DNA from: Micractinium sp. NFX-FRZ
Lineage: Eukaryota; Chlorophyta; Trebouxiophyceae; Chlorellales; Chlorellaceae
Direction: 5' to 3'
NCBI GenBank assembly: GCA_029339195.1
Contig: JAPTJF010000092.1
Coordinates: 62,001-126,000, forward strand
DNA: 64,000 bases
Under the pieces are notes generated by a model. That model did no database searches. It saw only the letters and a program-made list of their open reading frames with translations, and had not been told where the DNA came from. The position numbers were made by a program, and so were the translations under genes. Below are positions 22,644 through 35,185 of the stretch, piece by piece. The first letter of the stretch is position 1. Every line of letters begins with the position of its first letter.

Positions 22644-25600
22644 TCATGGGGCCAGCCTGAAGGGCCGCCGCGGGCCAGCCGCCTCCGCAGCAGCCAAAAG
22701 CGCGGCGTCGCGCCGCCGCTTGCGCCTGGTGGCCTCCCTCTCTGCCTCCTTTGCTGCCTCCTTTGCCGCCTCTTGGGACTCGAGCTCCTCCTCATTCAGC
22801 TCCTGCAGCATGCGCGGCTCCACCTCCAAAGCCTCATCGTCGTCACTGCAAAGTTATGGAGGCAATGTGTTGCGTGAACAGGAGGCATGCAATTTGAAGT
22901 CGGGAGAAAAGAGACTAGCAAGCCAACGATCGCCTCCGGCTCCATGCAAAGCAGCGAGGCAGGGGCATGGTACGACATGCTTGCTATGTGATGACCACTA
23001 CGTTTGCGCCGCTTCTGTATTACCCTCCGCAGCAGCCCCGTGCAGCCAGTCCCAAGAGTCACCTGGAGAGGTCGCAATCTAGCTGGCAGCACTGCTCGTG
23101 CTCCAAAATCACCTCCCACACCAGCCGCACAGCAGCCGCACCCGCGCCTGTATGGTGTGGCGAATGCACATTGTCTGCCAAACACGCCGCGCGGGGAGGC
23201 CTCGTCAGCACAGCAGGTAGGCTAACACAAGTTGCTGCAACGATCGCAGCGGCCCACCGGCAAGCTTCCTCGCTGCAAGCGCCCTCACTGCGCCTGCCTG
23301 TTTACTCACCTGGGCCCCGAGCAGCTGCCGCCACTTTTATGAAGTCTCGAAAGGGGCAGAAGAGCACGGGGGCTTGGTGCGGCAGCAGCCGCCACTCAGC
23401 AAAGTATCTCCCCTCAGGCTGCTCAGCCATCGGGCGGCACAGCGCCCGCCGCCCCTGGCACAGCTGCTTGGCAATGGGCCACCCCGCAGGTGTGTGCTCA
23501 TCAACGTCGCCACCAGGTGCCGAGGGGTCCGCCCGTGCTGCGGGGACGTTCCCGCCGCCGCTGCCACCTGCACCGTCCTGCTGCTGTCCCTCCGCCTGCT
23601 CCTCTTCCACCTCCTCGTCCTCGTCACTGCCAGAGTCAGAATCGCTGCACTCAGCCCATTCCTCCTCCTTCTCCTCCTCCTCGCCGTTGCCGTGATAGTT
23701 GTGCTGCGCCTGCTGCCACGGTTCGCCATGCCGGGTGGGGGCCGACACTGCCAGGCTGTACGCAACCAGCGGCCCCACAGCCTCAACGCCGGCCGGGGTG
23801 CCCAGCCCGCTGGGCACGCTGCATGCCAGGCGGGTCATCAGCGCCGGGCCGCCGCACCGCAGCGGGCCCGCCACAGGAGAGTTGCCTGGGAGCGGGCACA
23901 CCTCCAGCGTGACGGTCCACTCGTACCCCAGCCCATACCATGCCACAGTGGACAGCTCAACCCGCTGCCCGCGCTCATCCGCTGAGCACAGTGCCTCTTG
24001 GATGCGGCTGGTCGCCACCTGCAGCAGCATGGCGGGACGCAGGCAGCACTCCGGCGATGGGGGCGACGCCCTTGTGGGGTGGCCACGACGTGTTGAATGC
24101 AGGCAGGCAGGCAGGCAGGCAGGCCGGGTGGGCAGGCAGGAACAGCAAGCAGGCCAGACAGTGCTCCTGTAAGGGCAGGCCAGCAGTCCGACCTGCATGG
24201 TCAGCCCCAGGTGCTGATGCCGCCTGCCGCGGCGGGCCGCCCGCGGCACCACTCCCGACGCCAGCCTGGCAGGCATGCTGGCAAGCATGCTCTCCGTGGC
24301 CTGCCGCACCAGCTGGGCATCTTGCAGCACCGCCGACATCCGAGGCCAGTGAGCTGCCCAGGGCGATGCCTGCAGCACCGCGTGGTAGCAGCGCAGCGAG
24401 GCGCCCATCATGTGCTGCCACCGCACGCAGCTGCCGAGCAGCTGCTCCACAGCTGCCGCCAGGGCGGGGGGCGGGAGGGAAGCTGCGTTGGCATCCAGCC
24501 AGCGGCAAGCCGTGACAAAAACGGTCTCCTCATTGTCAGTAAGAAGGGAGTCGTGCTGCAGCAGAGCCTGCACACAGAAGTGCACAGGGACAGGGGCGCT
24601 TGCTTGCATGCTAGGGTGAGGTTGGGTCCAGGAGAGTGATAGCGGGCTGTGCGCCTGCCTGGAGGCAGCCAACTCGGCAGCGAGGAAGAGCAGTAGGCAC
24701 CTGCCAGAGTGAAAGACGCTCAAATGCTGGAAGACGGTGAGCCACAATCATGTAAGCAGGGCAGATGCGCAGCACGTGAGCCACACTCAAGTGACACAGG
24801 GTAGCACGCACCGCCACGACCGGCAGCTCCAGCCCTAGCAGCCAGCGCAGGGTGCCGCCGTCGGAGCAAAGCATGTCTTCTAGCGGCGGCGTTGCCGCAC
24901 GGATGCTTTCCAGCAGGCCGCTGGACAGGAAGTTGACGGTGGGCACCTCGGTGGCAAGGCGTGCCACCATCGCCGCAAGCCTGCCAGCCGGGGCGCGCCG
25001 CACAGATACGCAGTACTGCAGGGCAGAGTAAGGGTGGGCAGAGCCGTCGGGTGCAGGCGGGGCAAGGGGTTGATGGCGGTGCTTGTAAGTGCAGGCCCAT
25101 ACCCGCTCCTTTGGCTGTCGGGAGGGCTGCGAGCACCGACTTGTGTCCAAGCAAGGCGCAGCGCTGCTTTGATTTTAATGGAAGGCGGGGCGAGCCTGGA
25201 TGCAGGGCAGCGCACACTGCTCCCTTATGCTCCAATCGCACGAGCTCTCAGCGGTGCTGGAAAACTGCGCGCGGCAGGCTGCGCAGCAGCCGTGGAGACG
25301 GCACAACACTATGCAAAGCATGCGACCAACCCAGCTCACCGCACAGAGCTCGCAAGCTACGCGGTCCATGCAAACCAGGGCCTGATACTTGTCTGCCACC
25401 TGCAGCATCAGCATCAAGTGCTCCACGTCTGCACAGCAGGCACAGCAGGCGGCAAGTGCAGGGCAAGAACAGATGTTGCAGGTGTGAGCACAGCGGGTGC
25501 ACTCTCCCACACCCAGCTTCATGATACCATCTGCGGTCTCCCCGTTGACTTAGCTGTCATTGATCGAGGTGATCGATTGTTTGACGTGCCAGCAAGTCAG

Positions 25601-26378
25601 ACTCGGGAAGCTGGCCGAGTGCCGCCTGCACACTCGCACACATCGCTGCTGCATCATTGGCTGGCAGCGGCGCCTGCTTGGACGGCAGAAGCGGCCTGGC
25701 AGGTGGCTGGGTGCTTACATGCGTTGTGGTCCTCGTTGACCCCATCCCGATTGGTCCTCCTGATGATCCCAATTTTGTTCATCTTCCAAGGCTTCCAAGG
25801 CGATGGGTGGCCGGTGTGCATGGCGTACAGCACGCTGACCAGCGCCTCCGCCTCCTCGCCGCTCTCCACCTCCACCTCTATGCTGTCGTCTCCCGCCTGC
25901 CAGCGTTCGAGGCAGGCCCTGCAGGGAAAGGAGGGGCAGGGGCGGCCCACTGTGTAGGGAAGCTGCAGCCGGCGACAGGCCTACATCTCACTCTTAGCCC
26001 CGCAGCGGCGTCCCTATCAAACAGCTGTTGGAGCAGATCCTGTGAACTTAGATCCCCATCCCTGGTAGTGACAGGCTCTCACCTAAACACCGGTGAGTCC
26101 CGAGCCAGCACAAAGCGGGAGGCCCGCACAGTGCGCAAAGGCTGTCGACAGCCTGCGGTGCCGAGAGCGGTGCCGCCGCTGCCGCTACTGCGCGTGCCAG
26201 CCCTGATCCGGCCGCCTCCTGTGCCGCTGGCGCCTACATCAGGCGAGCAGAGCACAATCGAGATCTGGACGTCCGTGAAAGCGGGATTTTGCCACACCTC
26301 GACCGCCGCGCGGTGTGTCTGGTCGGCAAACTCTCCGCGCCACTCCTCCAACTGATGTTCCTCGCTCTGCTGAGACAT
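22644..26378 (-). CDS. BTB-BACK domain protein
   Basis: Likely substrate adaptor for a CUL3 ubiquitin ligase, by family analogy. Exons (minus): 26378-26083, 25918-25719, 25428-25340, 25015-24812, 24567-24193, 24018-23310, 23147-23063, 22845-22644; 719 aa, all phases consistent. The BTB half covers exons 1-4: FTDVQISIVLCS, VRASRFVLARDSPVFR, ALVSVLYAMHTG, LMLMLQVADKYQAL. The BACK half begins ALLQHDSLLTDNEETVF (exon 5). Exon 6 adds a beta-rich region that contains an Asp/Glu/Ser tract of roughly 30 residues (near 23640-23700). The C-terminus is a charged coiled-coil-like helix (LQELNEEELESQEAAKEAA) ending in RRPFRLAP. There are no Kelch or MATH repeats. The 25719 donor (GTAAGC) is the least secure junction: it inserts a Lys/Arg/Asn-rich loop inside the BTB fold. 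The gene converges with the ABC transporter. Confidence 0.85.
24099..24124 (+). repeat. (GCAG)n microsatellite
   Basis: Tetranucleotide run in a BTB-BACK intron. Confidence 0.85.
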
Positions 26379-26841
26379 TGTCCGAAAGCGGGTTCCACGG
26401 CCTCGATGCAGGTGTGCCGTGGGTCACCAGCCTGGCCGCCGCCATGTCAGCCAAAGCGGGCTCGTGCAGGCCGCTCCTGGAATGTGTAATGCACGTTGCA
26501 CAGGTTGGAGGGTGGTTTATTCTTACAGGCATGCACAGGGCGAGTCTACTAAGACAACGAGCTGAACAGTACAGCATGCAGATGCGTGATCGTTAACAGG
26601 TGGGGTACAACAGGTGCGCATGCAGGTTGCCGTTGGGGTGGGCACACAAAGCATGTACGCGCACTTTAGGCGAAATACAACCCCAAATGAGTGGCATGAT
26701 CGTGTGGATATACAACTTGAAAACAAGAAGACGATATAGCCGCCTGGCACAGGTGCCGACCGACCAGTTAAGGGGGTGGCCGGCACAGCTGCAAAAGTTG
26801 AGGTGCTCTGCCTGGCCCCTGCTCAACCTCGGCGAGCATGT
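26379..26841. other. Intergenic: dynamin 3' UTR and BTB-BACK promoter
   Basis: 463 bp between same-strand genes on the minus strand, with a minus-strand TGTAA at 26523-26527. The right part is locally AT-richer. No gene seen. Confidence 0.5.
26523..26527 (-). promoter_or_regulatory. Poly(A) signal TGTAA for dynamin-like gene
   Basis: TTACA on the plus strand, about 315 nt past the dynamin-like stop at 26842 and before the next gene's start at 26378. Confidence 0.55.
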
Positions 26842-29800
26842 TCAGGCCTTGGCTCCCATGTGCTCTGCCTCCTGCTCCTCCCCTGCCGTGGACCCCTCAT
26901 CATCAGCATCCGCCTCCTCCTCCGAAACCACCGTCCAGTCATCCTCCCCGCTGGCGCTGCCTGCACCGCTGGCTCCCGACAGACCAGCTTCCTCGCCCTC
27001 CTGGCTGCCGCTGGCCTCCTGCAGAGGCACCTCAGCCACAGCTCCCTCCTCCTCCTCCTCCTCAGCACCTGCCGATTCAGCCGCACTGGTGAATGAAGCA
27101 GCCAGAGCCGCGCTGCAGGCCCCCGCATAGGCAGCCGCCACCTCTGCCGCCCTGCTGCTGCTGCGCGCCGCGCCGCTCGTGGAGCTGCCGCCGGCGTCGG
27201 CAGCAGCGCCCACCACGCTGCCGGGGTCGGCACACATGCTGTCTGCCAGCAGGGGGGGCGGCCCATCCTCACCGTCCTCACATCCATCTGACTCCAGCTC
27301 TGAAGCCGCAGAAGCTGCGTCTGACAGGTCCCCTTCAGAGGCGCCGCACATGCTCTCCTCAGCAAGGCCTGGCGGCCCATCGTCCCCCTCCACCTCCTCC
27401 TCCTCCTCCTCCCCCTCCTCTCCTGCCGCCAGGTGTGTTGCCGAGCCAGCAGGCGCTGAGCTGGCGGCGGATGCCGGGCGCACGTTGCCTTGCGACAGCC
27501 CTGGGATCGGGGCGTTGTCCAGGAAGCCCCGGGGCTGCTCATCCTCCGGCCCCTCCTCCTGCAGCTCGGGAGGGGGGGAGGCCAAGCGCGGCGTCTCCCC
27601 GCCGCTGTGCTCCACGCTGCCCGCGTCCTCGGGTGTTGAGCACCTGCTGGCCAGCCCTGGGTGCCCCGAGCTGTCGCCACTGGTGCTGCCTTCGGATTCT
27701 GCCTCCAGAGGCCAGGGGCCGCCTCCCTCGCTGCCCGCGGCAGCCGATGAGTCGTCGCCAAAGCCGTCGCCCTCCCAGCCCTCCAGCAGCTGCGTGGGAG
27801 GGGGCAGGGGGGCAGGGGGGCGTGGGGTAGCCAGCTGTGACGCGGCCGCAGCTTTGTGGTGCAAGCATGCAGGCCAGCAGCAGCATGTGCAGCTGCGGGA
27901 GGCACTCGGGTGTGGCATGCGAGCCCCACCCCCCAGCCCTGCATGACCACAGGCCGCCCAATGCCAATTCCCTAGCGCCAGCAAGCCTGCCCTGCCTGCC
28001 CTGCAACCTTCGTCCCACCCCACCCAACCCTGCTCACCTCCTCCGCCCGCCGCTGCAGGTCCTGGACACGCTCCAGCAAGGCTGTGGCGGCGGCACAGTG
28101 CGCCTCAGCCACCTCGGCCGCTGCGCCGCGCTCTGCCTCGCCTGCAACAGTGGGCCACGGCGGGGCAGAGGTTGGTGGGGCAGGGCAGGGAAGCAAAGTG
28201 CCAGCCACCTGCCGTGCTGCATATCCTGCTGCTTACTGCCGTCGAAATCCAGTCGTCCTCCTGACGCCGGCGCTGCTGTCAGCGCAGGCAGCCTCGGCTC
28301 ACCTCGCCTCACCTCGCCTCACCTCCCTCCCTGGTCCCTCGCAGCCCTCTACTGGGCCGGCCCACTCCAGCAGCAACCCCACAGCAAAGGCTGCTTGCTG
28401 AGTGCCCCACCACCCACGGATACGAGCGAGGCACGCAGCCAGGAAGGGAGCAGGTGGCAGGCCATCACACTCACCCTGGTGCGCCACCTCCAGCGCCTCC
28501 AGCATGCATGCCGTGTAGCGGTTGGCGTAGGACTGGGGAGGACAGGGGGAGGGGAGCGGGCAGGGTGGCAGGGAGCAGGGTGGGAAGCGACGCTAGTGGC
28601 CACTGAAAATTGGTTGCCCATTCTAGCCAACCGACCCGCCTGAATACCTCCTCGGCCTCCAAGCCGTCTGTAGCACCTGGCCTCATCTGCCAGCTCGCCA
28701 CCTGTCAGGTCACATCGGATTCACACCGCCTGCCTGCCTGCCGGCCTGCTGGCCCAGCTTCTCCCTCCGCCTCACCTGCAGCACGCCCCGTGCCTCCTCC
28801 AGGCGCTCAGACAGGTAGGCGCGCACATAGCGCCGTACGGCACGCACTGCAGGGGTCGCAGGGGCGGGAGGCAGGGCAGCTTGAAGTAGGGCAGATGTGG
28901 GAGATCCGGCGGCAGCGCGCGCGCACCCACTGCCTCTTGCCCCTGCCTTCGCTCGGGCTCACCGCCATGGTGCCAGGCTTGAGGAAACAAACCCTCGCCC
29001 GGAGCCTCTGACCTCGCTGGTGAATCGCCCTCACCCGAGTTCTGTGTGCTCGCCTCCACCACGCCCACAAAGTAGCGCTGGATCTCCGCCAGGTCAGCTC
29101 GGTACTGCACCCGCGTCACCTCCACCCGCTCCGTGCGGGACTCGGTGGCGGGCTCCCTGTGGGGGGCAGGGGAGGGCAGAGCAGGACAGGTTGGGACAGA
29201 TGATGGGCAGGAGTGACACCTAGGCTTGGTGGTGGGCTCCCTGGGCAGGGGAGAGCAGGCAGGCACACCCGCTCCAGTCTCTGGCATCAAGCAATCGCCA
29301 ACGGGGTCAAGGCAGCGCAGCCAGGAGGCACCGCGCAGGCGCCACATGGATCAAGGCACAGCAGCCGGGCCGGCGAGCAGCATGGCTGGGTGGGCGCGGC
29401 TCACCACCACTCCTGCACGTTGCCGCACAGCGACTGCTGCCGCTTCTTGTGGTACACCACGTGCGCGCGCGTCTGCTCCTCCTCCTCCTGCCGCTCCTCA
29501 CGCTGAATGCCTGCAGGCGTGGGGGTGGGTGCAAGGGGCGGGGGCGTGGTTATATCAAGAGGGTAAGACTCTCCTCCCGCTGCAATGCCCACAGTTGCAA
29601 CAATTTTCAATTGTGTTTCGCGGTTATAGGCAGTGCGGTCAGCACCAAGTTCACATCGAATGGAGCATTAACACTTGTCTGCGCGTCACATGCGTGCCCG
29701 CACGTCTCCCCTCCGCTGCCCTCCCCCTTCCCTCCACTCAAGTCCACTCACCCTGCTGAAGCAGCTGCTGCAGGTTGACGTGGAACTGCTCAGCAGTGGG

Positions 29801-32800
29801 GGGCTTCAGGCGCATGTCTGCGGTGTGCATAGGGGGCAAAATGGCTGGGTTGGTTGGAGGATGCGGGTGGGGAGAGGCAGATGAGCACACCGACGAGGAG
29901 GCGCACAGGCTGGCTGGCGGAAGTGAGTGGGAGGTGAGGGCGTACTCTTTGATCCTGAAGTGCCCTCCAATGCAGAAGCGCGCCAGGGCAGCAGTTGCAA
30001 CACTCAACCCCAGCTGTCAGCTCAGCCCGAATGCTCCCCACACCGCAAACCACCCCCCACGGCCGGTCCCCTGCTGCCAGCCCGCCCCTGCAGCTCACCC
30101 ACTGGTTCCAGCAAAACGTGTGCAGGATCAGCCCCCCACCACTTTTGACTGGAACAGCACGCTCCTTGCTCCCTGACCGCCTCCAAACCCCTCCCACCCT
30201 CCCACCCTCCCACCCCCAGTCTCACCCACGGGCTCCAGCGAGCAGTGCAGGCTCAGGCTGACCTCCTGCTCCACCGCCGCCGACAGCTCCCGGATGCGCG
30301 CGTTGATGGCGCTGAACAGCTGCCTGTAAACAGAGCGGGGGAGGGGACACACGCTCCTTTGTGTCAGCAGAGACGCGAGCAGAGGGGTGGAACGACGAGA
30401 TCAGTGCTGTCGCCAGCAGGCATGCCCAGCAAGTGCCCACTGGCAGCGCGCCGCCTGCCACACCGCCCCGCCATCCCCTCACCGCTGGCGCTGGTTGGTG
30501 GACTGCTCCAGCGAGCCCCAGAAGTCCCGCGTCTCATCCTCCACCTGGCAGCCAGGCAGGGGGGGGGCAGGAAGGCGGGCAGAAGGGCGTTCAAGTATGG
30601 CACAAGGGTGGCGTGGCAGAGGTCAGCATGGCAGCTCTCGCGCACACCCGCACCTTCGTTGTAGCCGCCCAAAACCTCTATGCCCCGCACCTGCGGCGAG
30701 CACAAACAACAACTCCAAACCAGATTTTCGATTGTTTCTTTGACCTAACCCTTTGCCCGCCACCCGGCCTGCCCGCCCGCCACCCACACACCTGCTCGTA
30801 CACCATGGAGTGCAGCTCGCACAGCCTCATCTGCAGCTCCTCCTGCTGCGCCTCCCCGCTGGCGCTGTCCCCCAGCCCCAGCATCGCCTTGGCCTTGGCC
30901 CACACCTGCGCAGGGGAGGGCGGGCAGGGTGAACACTGATGATGTTATGTCTGCAGCACACTGTGGTAAACACATGAAGGCAACCTCCACAAAATGCGGC
31001 GCCGCCTTGGGCTGTGCTCATGCCTGTGCAGGAGGAGGAGGTGAGAGATGGGACGACACGAGCAGGGCGCCACGAGCTGTACAATGCAGCACGCAGGCAC
31101 ACGAGCGCATAGCCTTATGACCGCAGACACCAAGCACCCAGGCTTGGGCTGCCCAGCACAGCAGCAGCGGAACCAACTCGGGCTGCTCAGCACAGCAACA
31201 GCGTGATCAAGCATGAGAATGCCCAGAAGAGGAGGGAGCAGGAGGAACTCACTGCGGGCCAGCGGCCACGGGGGGCCGCCACCGGGGGGCAGGTGGGTGT
31301 GAGCGCCGAGGCGATTTGGTCCTCCAGCTTTGCGCACAGGCGGGCCATGCGCTCCCGCACCTGCAGCAGCAGCAACAGCAGCAGCAGCAGCATTAACAGC
31401 AGCAGCAGCAGTGGTATCGAGAGGGGTGCTTGTGTTGGACGACTGGTTGGGTGTGTGGGCGGTTGAGCATGTGGGCGCGGTGTGATGGAGTGCACAGCAC
31501 AAGCAGGGAAGGCAGGGCAGTGCAAGGGCAGCAGGAGGGCGCCAGCTTCAGGGCTGCGTCTCACGGGGAGGGCAGGGTCCGACAGCCCAGGTGGGGAGTA
31601 CGTGGATCCCGCTTGCCACACAAACTGCTGCCTTGCCACGCCTTGTCACGCCTTGCAGGATACACAGCAGTGGCGCTGCCCATCAACGCTGGCTTCGCAC
31701 ACCCTCACCACTTCCTTCAACACACAATCTGTTCCGCCACTGCAAGTGCAACTTTGAACCTCCTCCCCACCCCAGAACACCTGACTGCCGACAAATCCGC
31801 AGGCTCACCTCGTCCACCACCAGCCCCTCCAGCTGCCCCACCTCCACCCCCACGCCTTCAAACGTGCCCAGAGTCTCGCTCAGCCGCTCCTGCACACAGT
31901 CGGCAAATGGGACGGTAGATTCCAGTTCCATTCGTGGCACACCATTGTTCGAAGCCGTGAGGCACAAGGAGGGTCCCTCCTTGAGCGCAGGGAAGTCGAC
32001 GCATGGACTCAACCCTGGCCTGGCTTCCCCCTGTCCCCTTATCCCCTCGCACCTGCAGCGCCTCCGTCTCCGCCTGCAGCTCCGCCACCCCCTGGTGCAG
32101 CGACGCCGCGCTGGCACGCGTCAGGTTGTGCACCTGCGTGGGTATGTCGGGCATCGGACGAGTGGGTGGCCCAGTAGCGCCGTCCCGCCACCCATCCACA
32201 CGCTCTCAGCTGCCACCTGGCACGCTGCTGTGCCAGCAGGTGCTCGTGACCGTGCGTCAGCGCCACCAGACGCGACCCGACCTCCACCCAACTACACGCG
32301 CCCAGACCCTCCCAGGCTTCCATCCCACCCCCAGCATCTAATGCATCCCGTCACCATCTTCACACGTGTGTGGTTCAAGGAAGGCCACCCCCACACCTGT
32401 GCCAGCAGGCGCTCGTGGTCGTCCAGCAGCGCCACCAGGTGCAGCAGGGAGGCGCGGCTTCCCAGGAAGCCCATCACCCCCGCCTCCAGCTGCGGCAGAC
32501 CCGAGGCGGCCAGCATATCCTCCGCCGTCTCCCTGCGGGGTGGGCACGCGCACAGGGGGCCGCCGGGTTGGGTTGAGAAGAGGAAGCGGCAAGGGGGCAA
32601 GGAAGCAGGGGTGCTAGCTGCGGGAGAACGCCTGGCTAGGCACGGGATGCCCAGGAGGGCGCAAAACAGCCAGGGCCCCACCGCCCCCATCCACAAGCTC
32701 AGCCCCAGGGCACCAGGTGACCCACCCCTTGCCCGACACCCAGCCCCGACCATCACCCCCACACTTCAAGCTCCCCTGCCCTGCCTGAACACTGCCAAGT

Positions 32801-35185
32801 GCATCCGTCGGCCTCTGGAAGACCTTACCTGATCAAGTCAGGGTCGGCCACCGCTTTCCAGCGCTTGCCAAAGGCCACCCGGCGGAATGAGTCCATGTCC
32901 TCCGGGGCGGCCCCCGGGCGCAGCACCAGGCGCGAGAGCAGGGCGTCGCGGGCTGAGACCAGGAAGATCTGTCGTGAGGGTGTGGGGGGAATGAAAGGAA
33001 GCAGTGGGGGGGCGGGTGGGCCAGTGTCAGGCCGCAGCATCGGGCGGGAGAGGAGGGCGTCGCAGATGGGAACCAGGAAGTTCTCTGGAAGGCGGGGCCT
33101 TGCAGGGAATGCACACAACGCGCGGACCGGAGTGGTGCACTTCCCGCGGCAGCAATGGGCTTGGGCAGAGCAGCAGAGCACGGAGCAGCAAGCAGGAGAG
33201 GTAGCAAAGGATGAGGCATGCGTGCAGGGAGGCCTTGGTTGGCAAGCGCCCGCCGCCCCTCACGCCCGTTACCCCAACACCCTGCCTGCTCCATTTACCA
33301 AACAACCATTAACCGTACAACCAATGCACACACAGCATCCCCCCACCTGCTCAGGCTCCAGCTCGAACCCGGGCACCCCCAGCTGCTGGCTGACAAGCGC
33401 CGCCACGTAGGACCGAGTCTCATCCTCCCCCATGCCCTCAGTCGTCTCCGCCCTGGGGGCACAGGGAGGGGCGGGGAATAGGGGATGGGTAGGGTGGGCG
33501 GGTTGGTGGCATTGGAGAGGTGGCAGTGGCAGTGGAGCGAGTGTCATGCTGTAATTGCTGATGCGAGTTGGGTGCTGCGGACCTCCTTGCAGGCGCGCAC
33601 CCGTCCCACGCAACCGCCACTGCACAACCTGCCCAGCATGCCATCCCACAAGCCACCCCGGCCAGGCCCTCTCCCACTGAAGCCCGTCATCCTCACATGT
33701 CCATTTTGTTCACCTGCAGAGTAGACGAGAACAGGGAATGAATGCAGGGGCGCGACCTCTTCAGAACGGCAGGCAGGTGGGCAAGCATCACCAAGCATGG
33801 CCACTGCATGGCAGCACAGCAGCACCGCCAGCTGCCAGCTGCTGCCCGCACAACAGACCCAAGGCAGCAACTGCACAGCAAATACAGCCGCCCCACCAGC
33901 CCTTCCACCCAGCCTTATGGCTTCACAAGCACATGGGTTCACCCCACCCCACAACCCACCCACACAGCCCCAGCCCACCCCATTCCACAACTCACCACAA
34001 AGAAGAGGCGGTGGCAGAGGCGGCGGATGAGGGCGGGGTTGAGCTCGTGCAGGCGCTGCAGCATCGCCGCCTCGTCGCTGCAGAGGGAGGACGGGGCGTG
34101 CAAAGGAGGAGCGGGGCAGTGGGAAGCGAGCTCATGCCAGGAAGGACGCTGGAAGGCGGCCGGGCGGCACGGCCAGAGAGGAGAGGGAAAGACACGCTGC
34201 CCCTGGGCTGTGCCAGCCCACAGCATCCTCTCACCAGCCAGCCACTTACACCTGACAAACCAGGCCTCCCACTCCATCCCTGCACAGGTGCAAGAGGCGG
34301 CGCTCCACCGCAAAAGCCCACAACAGCAGCCAGGCACCAGGGCGGCCCCCCACCTGCTCTTGAGCTTAGAGTAGTCCAGGACGTAGAGCACGGCATCCAC
34401 TCCCTCCAGCAGGCGCTCCACTTTATACTTGAGCTGGTCCTGTCCCGCCTCGTTGGGGCCAGGGCTGTCCAGCAGCGCCACGCGCTGCTGCAGGCGGCCC
34501 TCGGCTGCCTCGAGCGCGGCAATGGGTGCTGCAATTGTGAGGGGCGCCTCGGCGGCGGCGGCCGCGGGGCTCAGGAGGCCGGCGCCGGCGCCGGGTGCGT
34601 TGGCGCCGGCGCTGCGGGCGGCGGCGTTGAGCTGGCGCAGGTGGTCGCGCACAAGCGCCGCGCCCTCAATCTCCACCCGACCGCCGGCGGCGGCGTAGGA
34701 GAGCAGCGGGGCGGTGCGTTCGGGAGCATGCTGCACGCGCACGATGCGTGCGGTCTCTGGCACATTGTTGGAGGGCAGCACGAGGTCGCCGAGCAGAGCG
34801 TTGAGCAGGGTGGACTTGCCTGCGGTTAGGAGAAAGGGCGGGGTTGGGGGATGGGGGAGAAGCAGGGCTGCGGAACACGTGGGGCGTCACACGAAGCGGA
34901 GCGGCGGCGGCCAAGTCCGGACCCATCCCAGACAGCCAGGCAACCTCGGGCGCTTCGAAACCTCTCTCCTCCTGCCTGCTCACCGCTCTTGATCGCCGCT
35001 AGGATTGCGACACTGCAATCCTGCTCCTCCGCGCGTTGCTTCAAGGAATTGAGGCCACGCCAGAGGCTGGGCAGCGCCGCGTCTGTGCTTCTCGATGGGC
35101 AGCTGCCCACCAAATCGCTAAGCATCAAGCCGGTATCGGCAAGACAGGCGGCGGCTTCCGCCGAGAGCTCCTCGGGCCCCGACAT
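26842..35185 (-). CDS. Dynamin-superfamily GTPase with acidic C-terminal tail
   Basis: Large GTPase expected to remodel or tether membranes, 1,055 aa from 20 exons (minus): 35185-34984, 34819-34354, 34077-33996, 33713-33697, 33452-33347, 32968-32829, 32532-32397, 32133-32053, 31889-31809, 31360-31253, 30905-30792, 30544-30483, 30323-30226, 29817-29752, 29510-29405, 29156-29035, 28846-28776, 28532-28475, 28141-28038, 27789-26842. G1 AAIKSGKSTLLN (Lys69; the usual first Gly is Ala), G2 Thr90 region, G3 DSPGPNEAGQD (Asp185-Gly188), G4 VNKMD (252-255) on a 17-nt microexon. After the G domain, exons 5-19 encode amphipathic helices without an obvious membrane segment. The last exon encodes a 315-residue Asp/Glu/Ser/Ala-rich tail ending near EDDWTVVSEEE, a canonical-looking Atg8-interacting (AIM/LIR) core. 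It resembles bacterial-type or FZL-like dynamins more than classical PH-GED dynamins; the subfamily is not certain. Confidence 0.85.
29221..29250 (-). repeat. Exon echo before dynamin-like exon 16
   Basis: Copy of the exon 16 acceptor and first codons (true copy 29140-29172): EPTTKP against EPATES. Confidence 0.65.
30093..30112 (-). repeat. Exon echo after dynamin-like exon 13, with donor
   Basis: 20 bp nearly matching the exon 13 end and its GT donor (true copy 30220-30239). Both encode LEPV followed by GGTGAG. Confidence 0.6.
31361..31415 (+). repeat. Interrupted (CAG)n run
   Basis: About 16 CAG triplets with interruptions, directly upstream (in transcription order, as CTG) of dynamin-like exon 10. 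It forms part of that exon's acceptor region. Confidence 0.85.
32231..32280 (-). repeat. Exon echo after dynamin-like exon 7
   Basis: Copy of the 3' part of exon 7 (true copy about 32399-32445). The echo reads LVALTHGHEHLLAQ and the exon LVALLDDHERLLAQ. Confidence 0.8.
33026..33086 (-). repeat. Exon echo before dynamin-like exon 6
   Basis: Copy of the 5' part of exon 6 (true copy 32915-32972). The echo reads NFLVPICDALLSRPMLRPD and the exon reads IFLVSARDALLSRLVLRPG. Confidence 0.85.

Noticed and set aside
22644..24747. A large minus-strand frame ending at 23302 that could be a separate gene
   Set aside because: Exon boundaries at 24567/24193, 24018/23310 and beyond join it in phase to the BTB start and to the charged C-terminal tail, so it is one gene.
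29930..30003. Possible extra dynamin-like exon reading FCIGGHFRIKEY
   Set aside because: Exon 13 (ending 30226) joins exon 14 (starting 29817) in phase without it, and no matching pair of splice sites keeps phase.
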